Assembly: GCA_938003855.1 (NCBI GenBank)
Contig: CALKXD010000044.1
Coordinates: 35,585-99,584 of the forward strand
Reading direction: 5' to 3'
Length of the DNA: 64,000 nt
Source of the DNA: an uncultured Granulosicoccaceae bacterium
GTDB taxonomy: Bacteria; Pseudomonadota; Gammaproteobacteria; Granulosicoccales; Granulosicoccaceae
Made by a program: the position numbers and the translations under genes. Positions 1 to 7,804 of this stretch are shown piece by piece (position 1 is the stretch's first letter; each line of letters starts with the position of its first letter). The notes beneath the pieces are model-generated. The model saw only the letters and a list, made by a program, of their open reading frames with translations, did no database searches and had not been told where the DNA came from.

Positions 1-303
1 CGATTTTTATCGGGTAAAAGATCGGACGCAGAAGTGGTCGGCGGGCACTATTCGCTGGCCTGTTACATCACTGATTCATGGCCGAGTGTGTGCTACCTGG
101 CGGCTCGATACTGCGGCGATAGCGCACGGGGGTTGTTGGTCAATGCCAACCTTGGTGGTGAAAACGCGCATCGCGGATCAGTGCTGGGCACGCTCGTCAG
201 TCTGGCGTCGGGCTCTGCGCCGGCCGGCTTGTTTGGGCAGTTGAAGCACGCCGGCCAGCTGGATGCTGAAATTGATCGTTGGTGCCACAAATTCTACCCA
301 TAG
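1..303 (+). CDS. ADP-ribosylglycohydrolase family protein, C-terminal part (5' end outside window)
   Basis: An open frame runs in from the left edge and stops at 301-303, giving the last 100 residues. It carries the C-terminal signature of the ADP-ribosylglycohydrolase (DraG/ARH) family: an N-x-N-L-G-G-E-N-A-H-R-G segment (about nt 151-180) followed by V-L-G-T-L and a short helical tail. In this family the Gly-Asp/Glu-Asn stretch belongs to the dinuclear metal and ADP-ribose site; members cleave ADP-ribose from proteins or small molecules. Substrate specificity and the N-terminal metal ligands lie outside the window. The next gene follows after about 100 bp on the same strand, so co-transcription is possible but unproven. 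Confidence 0.8.
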   Translation, partial: RFLSGKRSDAEVVGGHYSLACYITDSWPSVCYLAARYCGDSARGLLVNANLGGENAHRGSVLGTLVSLASGSAPAGLFGQLKHAGQLDAEIDRWCHKFYP

Positions 304-404
304 GCCGGGGCTGGTGTGCCGGCTGTCTTGCTGGTTTGAGTGGTTACATTAAGGTAATCTTTGCTGCTTAGGTTGCTCGTACATTTACGTGGCAAGGAGA
401 CAAG

Positions 405-893
405 ATGAATCTTCAACTTGGCAAAGAGCTGGCTGAGAACCACCTGGACGGAGACTCGAACCTGCCACTTCGGGTGGCGTTTGCGCTGCGCTGCGTGGAG
501 CGTGTGGCAGGTTTGTTTGAAGCTGCTGACGCAACCCGTTTGCTGCGACAAGGCTTGCAACTCACCGAAAATGTGCCGCGGTCGGTGACCGCTGACGCCG
601 ATAAAGAGCTGGTCGGGTTACAGCAATTGGCTGCGCAGTCGGTGGTGTTGGCGTCGGGCCATCCGGGGTCGCTATCAATAGATGGCGCCGGTCATGCCGC
701 GGTATCTGCTACTTATGCGCTGTCAAAAGCGTTGAACGGCCGCGCTCTTGATGCGGCAAATTACGCCGCCTACGCCAGTGTCTATTCCTACGCCAGTTAT
801 GCGGTAACCAATCCGGACGCATTTGCCAGCGAGTATCGCTGGCAAGTCGAATGTCTGTCGCAAATGCTCACGCCAGCTGTCCCGTCACATTAA
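405..893 (+). CDS. Small alpha-helical protein, Imm-5-like putative immunity protein (tentative)
   Basis: A 162-residue Ala-rich, predicted all-helical soluble protein without signal peptide or membrane segment. The start has a strong Shine-Dalgarno (AAGGAGA) 7-8 bases upstream. The spacing of an A-L-R-C-V-E-R-V segment near the N-terminus, a G-H-A-A helix in the middle and a final R-W-Q-V-E-C-L helix reminds me of the Imm-5-like putative immunity proteins, but this rests on memory of the pattern. It follows a probable ADP-ribosylglycohydrolase by about 100 bp, so the pair may form one transcription unit. Treat the function as unknown. Confidence 0.6.
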   Translation: MNLQLGKELAENHLDGDSNLPLRVAFALRCVERVAGLFEAADATRLLRQGLQLTENVPRSVTADADKELVGLQQLAAQSVVLASGHPGSLSIDGAGHAAVSATYALSKALNGRALDAANYAAYASVYSYASYAVTNPDAFASEYRWQVECLSQMLTPAVPSH

Positions 894-1225
894 GCATTGG
901 GTCTTTCTGCGCTCGCCGGCTTTCGCCCGGGCTGTATTGCAGCGCCGGTAACCGGGCCTTCCGGGCCTTCCGGGCCTCTGGTACCTTGACCAGTGAATGC
1001 TCTGTGTGCCGGTCTGTCAGTGGAAATTGGCCCGCGTGTCAGCGCGTGAACCTGTGTTTGCAGGTCGGTGATCAGTGTCGCCTGCCAGCACCCAATTGAG
1101 GTACTATATTGCGTTGCGAGCGGAAGGGAAGGGTCCGGTGTTTACTCGCTCGATTTGATGCCTGCCAATCACTAGTCAACAGGGGATCGGTCACTCAGCG
1201 GGCCAGCAATAACCTTAGGTGAATA
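894..1225. other. Intergenic region with a short tandem 9-mer
   Basis: This 332-bp gap precedes the carboxylase gene. It holds three tandem copies of CCGGGCCTT (the last ends in C) at 952-978. An open frame through 851-1099 is low-complexity and overlaps the previous gene; I do not consider it coding. The promoter of the carboxylase gene probably lies in the right half, but no clear -35/-10 pair is visible. Confidence 0.5.
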
Positions 1226-4200
1226 ATGAATAATAAAGAATCCTCTAGCGCAAAAAGCGAGTTGCTGTTGTTTTCAGACGTTGAGCAGCGAGCCAAGAAT
1301 TTTGCGCTAAACGGGGTTATCCACCCATTTGACTGGCACGGTAACATTGAGGGGCTGATAAGCGAAAGCGCTATCGATGAAGGCCTGAGCACACTTAAGA
1401 GTTTGTCGGTTGACGACTACATCTCGCGAGTCCTGGAACCGGCAGAGTCCGTCAACAGACCAAGTGCCAAGGCGATAGTCCAGCAACTGCGGGGTCGGGT
1501 TTACAGCGAATCCGAACTCGGTCCGTTGTATTCGGTTGAAATCGACCTTGAGCATGGCGACGAAACCCGCAGGCTGGCAATTATTGCCCAGAACCGGCTG
1601 GTTAATAATGGTGTCTGGTCTCCGGAGCATCATCTGGAAGCCAGCCGTCTCGCGCGTGATTATGAAAGCCGTTCGCTGCCTATTGTCACCTTTATGGATA
1701 CCCCGGGGGCTGATGCCGGTACCGCCGCCAACTCAAGCAATCAAGCGCATTCGATATCGCGGCTGATTGCAACGATGGCAAATATCAGGACACCGACGCT
1801 GGGTCTGATTTACGGACTGGGTTTTTCCGGCGGTGCAATACCACTGGCCACCACTAACCTGATCTTTGCTGCACGCAACGCGGTATTTAATACGATTCAG
1901 CCAAAAGGCCTTGCCAATATTGCCAGGCAGTACAATTTGTCGTGGCAGGAGAGTGCCCGGTATGTCGGGGTCTCGCCTTTCGAGCTTTTCTCGCGCGGTG
2001 CAGTGGACGGAGTGCTCGATTGGGATCCGACCGATGACACTGACGATCTCGCGGTGCTGGCCGCGGCGATTTTTACCGGCATTGCGCAAATAGAAGAAGC
2101 AGCAATCGCCGAGGTCAAAGCGAACCCGGTGATCATCGAAGATTACAGCAACAGCGTCGAAAACCACAACTCAGAAAGTGAACGGTTCCGGGAGTTACAA
2201 GCGGCCGCCAATTTCAAGTTGTATAGCGGCGTTAGCGAATTTCCGAATGTCTATGGGCATGCGCTAAAGTATCTGCGCTCTTTGTCTCTGCGAAGCCGGA
2301 TTCGCTCCACCTCAACCAAGGCTTACGGGCGTCTGGCCGATGAAGAGATCCCCAAAGGTGATCTCGACCAGCGCAATAGACAGATCAGGGAGGCATCGTT
2401 TGCGCGCTGGTTATCCGATCCGGAAAAGCTGGTTTACAATGATCAGCTCAGTAAGCTTTGGGTCGCCTACAAGAAAAACTACAGCGAACTCGATATCAGT
2501 CGCAACCGCATCACCAGTCTGATACTCGGTGATCCGCAAAAAAACTATGAAGACGCTGAAAAAAACCTGTGCTTTGAAATGTGCCTGCAGTTGTACAACC
2601 GATGGAAGTCGGATGCACCGTTTAATTTCATCCGCATGGGCAAGTTGCTCAGCGAAAAAGCAACCACTGAGAAATCCGAGATACTGGATATAGCAGACCA
2701 GGATATCACGGTCCTTGATGTACTCTATACACCGTCGCTGAACAAAAGCCTGCGGCAGGAATTCCAGAATTTACTTGTTTTCGATGCACTCTACGACAGT
2801 ATCGTTACTAACTTTGGTGAGATCGCCGAAGAATCAAAGGCCTTTCAAACACTTTCTGAAGAAACCCTGCGGAATATTCTCGACACCTCCCTTGAGCAGG
2901 CGACCAACAAGATCACCCAGGCGCTCCCTGAAGAGCTAAGCGCGGCTGATGGCGACAGTGCAACGGCGACATTCGCACAGTGGCTGCGGCACTTTGTTAA
3001 GTTCAGCAAACGTGGTGATTTCCTGAATAACCTTGAAGAGTGGAAGCGGGTGATTTTCCCGCGCCTGTCTGAATCATTGCTTGTACTTATTACTTACTTT
3101 TTTGAAAACCTGGTTCCGGAATTCATGGAGTCACAACTGCATGGTAAGCAGTACTCCGGCAAGATTAACCCGGGGCGGATTGGTAAGCGCAAAGATTTCT
3201 GGAACCAGTTGAACATTGCTTATCAGGACTTGCTGGTACAGCGCGTCCTCGACGCCAACAAGCGCAAAAAGCTGGCGACGGTTGCGGCCTTCAGAGATAC
3301 TTTTATCGATGGCTTCAAGGAAACCAACGAAGGGCTGATGACATCCAACCCGGTAGCGTTCCCGGGTTTTCGGCAATCTATTGAAAAAGCGCTGAACAAT
3401 CAGGTGACGCCGTGTGGGATCGTGACCGGCATCGGCCGCTTTAAGCTGAATATCGCAGAAGATAATCCGCGTGTGGGCGTAGCGATTTCAAACGTCGCAT
3501 TTCAGGCCGGTGCATTTGATATGGCCGGTGCTGAAAAAATGTGCGCGCTGTTGCTCGACTGCGCCAAGCAGCATTTGCCGGTTATCTGCTTTATTTCGTC
3601 CGGTGGTATGCAAACCAAAGAAGGACCCAACTCGCTCTTCTCAATGGCGATAGTCAACGATCAGATCACCCGGTTTATTGCCGAGACCGGCTTGCCGGTG
3701 GTGGTGTTCGGTTTCGGCGATTGCACTGGTGGCTCGCAGGCCAGCTTTGTCACCCATCCGCTGGTACGAACCTACTATTTAAGTGGTGCCGATATGCCGT
3801 TTGCCGGCCGAGTGGTGGTGCCGTCCTTTCTGCCGTCGATTTCCACGGTTGCAAACTACCTTGCGAAAACCCCGGGCTCGATGCAGGGGTTGGTTAAGCA
3901 CCCGTTTGCTGAAGACCTCGATAAAAAGCTGCTCGGTGTTGATCCGAACATCACCGTGCCGACCGATACGATCGCTGAAATTGTCGCGCGCGTCCTTACC
4001 GGAACCGCAGCAATGGAAGTTGTAGTGCCGGAGAGCGTTGTCTACCGCGCTGTCGATCTTATGGGCAAGATCAACAAAGTGCTGATACATGCGCGCGGCT
4101 GTACGGCCGTTAAACTGATACGAATTGCACAGCGGCAGGGTATCAATGTGCTGCTGGTTCAGTCTGACCCTGACATGGACTCAGTCGCTGTTGACATGCT

Positions 4201-5800
4201 GGGCGATGGCGATGAGGTGGTTTGTCTGGGTGGGCAAACGCCCGATGAGAGCTATCTTAATGCTCAGTCGGTTGTCGCTATTGCCAATACCCGTGCGGTT
4301 GATGCATTGCACCCGGGTATTGGGTTTTTGTCGGAGACGTCGAGCTTTGCACGGGTTTGCCGCAGTAACGACCTGAACTTCATCGGGCCACGCGCCGACA
4401 GCATGGATACGATGGGCAACAAGTCGAATGCCATTCATACGGCCATGGCTAATGACGTACCAGTGGTGCCGGGCAGTCACGGTATCCTCACCAATGCCGA
4501 AGCCACTGCTGCAGTGGCCGATGAGATCGGCTATACGGTTATGCTCAAAGCGGTGCATGGTGGTGGTGGCAAGGGTATCAAAGTAGTACGCAATGCCGGA
4601 GAAATTCGAGAGAGCTTCAGCACTGTCTATAACGAGGCTCGCGCTGCGTTTGGCAATGGCGACATCTACCTGGAAAAGTTCGTTGAATCGATGCGCCACA
4701 TCGAAGTCCAGATACTGCGTGACATCGAAGGCACCACAAAAGTACTTGGTTTACGTGATTGCACGGTGCAGCGTAATAATCAGAAAGTTCTGGAAGAATC
4801 CGCGTCCACCATGCTGCCGGCACATCTGGCGGAGGAGGCCTTTGCCGCGGCTGAACGGCTGGCCAATGCGGTCGAGTATATCGGTGCCGGAACTGTCGAG
4901 TTTATTTATGACCTGAAATCCGATGCAATCTATTTCATGGAAATGAATACCCGCCTGCAGGTGGAGCATCCAGTGACCGAGTGGACTTGTGGTATTTCCA
5001 TTGTCGGTGAGCAATACAATATCGCTTCAGGCAAAACCATCAAACACCTGAAGCCCGGCAATGATGGTTTCTCGATTGAAGCCCGCATAACCGCAGAAAA
5101 AGCCCGTGTCGATTCCAACGGTGTGGTCGACTTCCTGCCAACGCCCGGATTGGTCACCGAGTGCCGATTCCCTGAGCGCGATGACATGGAACTGATTTCC
5201 ATGATCGCCGACGGTAAAACGATCTCACCGTTTTACGACAGCTTGATTGCTCAGGTTATTGTCCATGGTAAAGATCGCAATGATGCAATCGCCAAGCTGC
5301 TGCAGGTGCTGGATGAAACCGTGATCAAGGGAGTGTGTACCAACATTCCTCTGCTGAAGCGTATTCTGGGGGATGCCACCTATGTGGGTGGAGATTACGA
5401 CACCAACTATCTGCCGGCCTTCCTCGATACTATTGACAAAGACAAGCTCATCGAAGACATGGCGTATACCGGTGTTGATAAATCCGATAGCAACGTCAGC
5501 AGCTTGCGAATAGCCGGCACCGATGAGTTAAAAGTGATCTCACCGATGACTGGCGTGTTTTATCTGACACCGTCACCGAACGAGCCGGACTTTGTGTCAG
5601 TGGGCGCTAAAGTGAATCTGAGTAACACGCTGTGTCAGGTCGAGGCGATGAAACTGTTCACGCATATTTCCCTGTCAAGTGTTCCGGGTTCAGGCGAGAT
5701 CTTTGAAACAGACAAAGAGTACACGGTTGTCAGAGTTAATCAGGCAAATGGTGCTCAGGTGAATGCCGGTGACTTATTGTTTGTTGTAAAGCCAGCCTGA
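1226..5800 (+). CDS. Single-chain acyl-CoA (acetyl/propionyl-type) carboxylase: CT-CT-BC-BCCP fusion
   Basis: A 1524-residue protein that appears to combine every activity of a biotin-dependent acyl-CoA carboxylase. Residues about 90-290 resemble the AccA-type carboxyltransferase half (M-D-T-P-G-A-D near 156, G-F-S-G-G-A near 200). Residues about 330-720 are a long helical linker I cannot assign. Residues about 725-930 resemble the AccD-type half (I-S-S-G-G-M near 790, G-D-C-T-G-G-S-Q-A-S), without a visible CxxC zinc ribbon. Residues about 947-1395 are biotin carboxylase with the ATP-grasp G-G-G-G-K-G-I-K near 1112 and a R-L-Q-V-E-H-P motif. Residues about 1430-1524 are the biotinyl domain with E-A-M-K, biotinyl lysine 1476. 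The order differs from eukaryotic ACC (BC-BCCP-CT). It would make malonyl- or methylmalonyl-CoA; substrate unknown. The ATG has AGG-type spacing upstream. Confidence 0.88.
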   Translation: MNNKESSSAKSELLLFSDVEQRAKNFALNGVIHPFDWHGNIEGLISESAIDEGLSTLKSLSVDDYISRVLEPAESVNRPSAKAIVQQLRGRVYSESELGPLYSVEIDLEHGDETRRLAIIAQNRLVNNGVWSPEHHLEASRLARDYESRSLPIVTFMDTPGADAGTAANSSNQAHSISRLIATMANIRTPTLGLIYGLGFSGGAIPLATTNLIFAARNAVFNTIQPKGLANIARQYNLSWQESARYVGVSPFELFSRGAVDGVLDWDPTDDTDDLAVLAAAIFTGIAQIEEAAIAEVKANPVIIEDYSNSVENHNSESERFRELQAAANFKLYSGVSEFPNVYGHALKYLRSLSLRSRIRSTSTKAYGRLADEEIPKGDLDQRNRQIREASFARWLSDPEKLVYNDQLSKLWVAYKKNYSELDISRNRITSLILGDPQKNYEDAEKNLCFEMCLQLYNRWKSDAPFNFIRMGKLLSEKATTEKSEILDIADQDITVLDVLYTPSLNKSLRQEFQNLLVFDALYDSIVTNFGEIAEESKAFQTLSEETLRNILDTSLEQATNKITQALPEELSAADGDSATATFAQWLRHFVKFSKRGDFLNNLEEWKRVIFPRLSESLLVLITYFFENLVPEFMESQLHGKQYSGKINPGRIGKRKDFWNQLNIAYQDLLVQRVLDANKRKKLATVAAFRDTFIDGFKETNEGLMTSNPVAFPGFRQSIEKALNNQVTPCGIVTGIGRFKLNIAEDNPRVGVAISNVAFQAGAFDMAGAEKMCALLLDCAKQHLPVICFISSGGMQTKEGPNSLFSMAIVNDQITRFIAETGLPVVVFGFGDCTGGSQASFVTHPLVRTYYLSGADMPFAGRVVVPSFLPSISTVANYLAKTPGSMQGLVKHPFAEDLDKKLLGVDPNITVPTDTIAEIVARVLTGTAAMEVVVPESVVYRAVDLMGKINKVLIHARGCTAVKLIRIAQRQGINVLLVQSDPDMDSVAVDMLGDGDEVVCLGGQTPDESYLNAQSVVAIANTRAVDALHPGIGFLSETSSFARVCRSNDLNFIGPRADSMDTMGNKSNAIHTAMANDVPVVPGSHGILTNAEATAAVADEIGYTVMLKAVHGGGGKGIKVVRNAGEIRESFSTVYNEARAAFGNGDIYLEKFVESMRHIEVQILRDIEGTTKVLGLRDCTVQRNNQKVLEESASTMLPAHLAEEAFAAAERLANAVEYIGAGTVEFIYDLKSDAIYFMEMNTRLQVEHPVTEWTCGISIVGEQYNIASGKTIKHLKPGNDGFSIEARITAEKARVDSNGVVDFLPTPGLVTECRFPERDDMELISMIADGKTISPFYDSLIAQVIVHGKDRNDAIAKLLQVLDETVIKGVCTNIPLLKRILGDATYVGGDYDTNYLPAFLDTIDKDKLIEDMAYTGVDKSDSNVSSLRIAGTDELKVISPMTGVFYLTPSPNEPDFVSVGAKVNLSNTLCQVEAMKLFTHISLSSVPGSGEIFETDKEYTVVRVNQANGAQVNAGDLLFVVKPA

Positions 5801-6009
5801 TTTGCGACGATATCTGTTGGACGCTGGAGTAGCGTTGCAGTGCCGGTAACCCTATAGACAGGTTACCCGTGTTGACCACAATAGGTTCTGTTATAGAGCG
5901 CACGGTGTGCGTGCACTCTGGCACGCACTAGAGGGGTGATGCTGTGTGGCTCCAACGTGGCGTTAAGTAAAATAGCCGTGGGGTTTTTAACTCAATGGAC
6001 CGGACACAG

Positions 6010-7392
6010 CTAGAACATACGCAGATAGCGGTCGCGTTCCCATTGGCTTACATGGTTTGCATAAGCCAGGCACTCATCACGCTTTGTACTGACCCAGGAA
6101 TCGAGCATGGTTTTACCCAGCACTGATTCACTCAGCGGATCTGATTGCAGTGCAGTTATAGCTTCGTCCAGTGATCGAGGCAGCCATTGGATATTAACGC
6201 TTTGGCGGTAATCTTCGGTTTGCTCGAAGAGGTTTACGGTGTTGGCGGGTGCCAACTCCAGTTGCTGCTCGATACCCTCGAGGCCGGCCGCTATCATCAG
6301 TGCCATGCCCAGGTAGGGGTTGCATGCGCTGTCGGCAGCCCGCAGTTCAACGCGGCCGCCGTCGGATGGAACCCGCACCGTATTTGACCGGTTATTGCCA
6401 CCCCAGGAGGTAAAGCAGGGGGCCCAGGTATAGCCTGAAGTGCTGCCTTTCATGATGAGGCGTTTGTAGCTGTTGATCGTTGGCGCTGACAACGCCAGGA
6501 TAGCTGGCAGGTGCTTCATGACACCAGCGGTAAACTGATAGCCCAGAGCAGACAGGCCCATGTTGTGTGGGTCGTTGCCATCCGCGTTAAATAGATTGCT
6601 GCCGGATTCTGCATCAGCCAGTGACATATTAAAGTGCGCGCCGCTGCCGGCCTTATCGGCGAAAGGCTTCGGCATGAACGACGCAAAGCAACCGTGCTTG
6701 CGTGCAAACTCGTTGACCATTACGCGTAAAAATACAAAGCGATCTGACATGGTCAGCGCGTCGGCGTATTGAAAATCGAGCTCAAACTGACCGACGCCGT
6801 CTTCGTGATCAAAGGAGTAGACACTCCAACCAAGATCGTTCATAGCATCGACGGTTTCGCTAAGCCAGTTGTCGAGGTTGTCCATCAGCCGCACGCCATC
6901 GTAGGCCGGCTTTTCAAGGATGGGCAAATCACTTACCGCGTTCGGCTCGGAGGCGTTGTCGTCTTTAAAAACAAAAAACTCTGCTTCGACACCGCAGTTA
7001 ACGATGTAGCCCTTGTCGGCCGCCTGTTGCAGCACGCGCTTGAGAATCCCGCGATTGCAGGGTTCGAATGGTTTACCTTGATACCACAGATCGCTTGCAA
7101 ACCACCCGGTGTCTTCGCGCCAGGGAACCGCCATGAAGGAAGAGGGATCAGGGACAGCGCCAACCTCGTCATCTGACATGTTTTGCGGCACGCCATCGAG
7201 TGCGGCACCGGTAAACAGCTCTGACCCACCGAGCATGCGTTTAAGGTAGGCGACCGGGACCATTTTAGCCTTCGGGATGCCATGCATGTCGACATAGCTT
7301 GGTACCAGATACTTTATATTACGCGCTTTGATTTCTGCTTGTAACGCTTCCACGACTTTGTCGTCAATGGTGATTGAACTATTGGTACTCAT
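6010..7392 (-). CDS. glnT: Type III glutamine synthetase family protein (GlnT / gamma-glutamylmethylamide synthetase-like)
   Basis: A 460-residue ATP-dependent ligase of the glutamine synthetase fold. The N-terminal half carries the beta-grasp segment (S-Y-V-D-M-H-G-I-P-K-A-K-M). The catalytic half has V-E-A-E-F-F-V (metal-binding glutamates), D-H-E-D-G-V-G-Q-F-E, the G-A-H-F-N-M-S loop and the N-N-R-S-N-T-V-R region that binds glutamate and phosphate. Overall it matches the proteobacterial GlnT (type III) branch, which also includes enzymes making gamma-glutamylmethylamide or other gamma-glutamyl amides. There is no GlnB, amt or N-methylglutamate-synthase gene beside it, so the ammonia or amine substrate cannot be settled. 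It is transcribed alone. Confidence 0.85.
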   Translation of the reverse strand: MSTNSSITIDDKVVEALQAEIKARNIKYLVPSYVDMHGIPKAKMVPVAYLKRMLGGSELFTGAALDGVPQNMSDDEVGAVPDPSSFMAVPWREDTGWFASDLWYQGKPFEPCNRGILKRVLQQAADKGYIVNCGVEAEFFVFKDDNASEPNAVSDLPILEKPAYDGVRLMDNLDNWLSETVDAMNDLGWSVYSFDHEDGVGQFELDFQYADALTMSDRFVFLRVMVNEFARKHGCFASFMPKPFADKAGSGAHFNMSLADAESGSNLFNADGNDPHNMGLSALGYQFTAGVMKHLPAILALSAPTINSYKRLIMKGSTSGYTWAPCFTSWGGNNRSNTVRVPSDGGRVELRAADSACNPYLGMALMIAAGLEGIEQQLELAPANTVNLFEQTEDYRQSVNIQWLPRSLDEAITALQSDPLSESVLGKTMLDSWVSTKRDECLAYANHVSQWERDRYLRMF

Positions 7393-7804
7393 CGTCGCTA
7401 CTCTACGTTGTCAACAGGCGTGAGCGTTGCGGTTGGCCGATATTTAAGTCAGCGGCAAGCCTCCGGCAACAACCAACACTCGTATGGTTGGCTCCAGTAT
7501 GCAACAGAGTTGTCGGTATTTCTATCGTGCCGCCAGCAGGGCGCTGAGCGGCGGGTGAGGGCGCCGGGCAAAGGTGTGTGGCGTAGCGATACAACGGGTC
7601 TTTTGCGAGTTGGTCCCCGCTTGATGAAAAACCAGTGCGGCGCGTGCCCATCCAGAAACAAGCGCTACTTCGTACCACTCAGGCACGCAATCTTTTGCCT
7701 ATCACAGGTAGTTACTTAAGAACAACTAAGCGCCTACCTGCGGTAGGCAAAATCTCACGCACCTGAATGATCCTCGCGACACCCTGTTTCCGGATGGGCA
7801 CTAA
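7393..7804. other. Intergenic region between the Kelch/TSP3 gene and glnT
   Basis: This 412-bp gap lies upstream of glnT and downstream of the Kelch/TSP3 gene, both on the minus strand. Overlapping open frames occur on both strands, but they have no recognisable domain, start signal or coding character. The one conspicuous element is the long nested inverted repeat at 7693-7752, listed separately. Confidence 0.5.
7693..7752. repeat. Long nested inverted repeat (hairpin), possible terminator or attenuator
   Basis: The arms TTTTGCCTA (7693-7701) and TAGGCAAAA (7744-7752) are perfectly complementary. Just inside them CAGGTAG (7705-7711) pairs with CTACCTG (7734-7740). The two stems are separated by a 3x3 internal loop and enclose a 22-base loop. 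It begins about 50 bases beyond the stop codon of the minus-strand Kelch/TSP3 gene. Because the arms begin with T4 and end with A4, it reads similarly on both strands. There is no downstream U-run, so termination is only one reading. Confidence 0.6.

Noticed and set aside
4181..4699. 172-codon minus-strand frame inside the carboxylase gene
   Set aside because: It is antisense to the well-conserved biotin carboxylase domain and shows no independent features.
7403..7719. Open frames on both strands between glnT and the Kelch gene
   Set aside because: No recognisable domain, atypical composition and no convincing ribosome site; the region looks intergenic.
7693..7752. Integron attC site
   Set aside because: The ends lack the GTTRRRY/RYYYAAC core boxes, and no integrase or cassette structure is seen.
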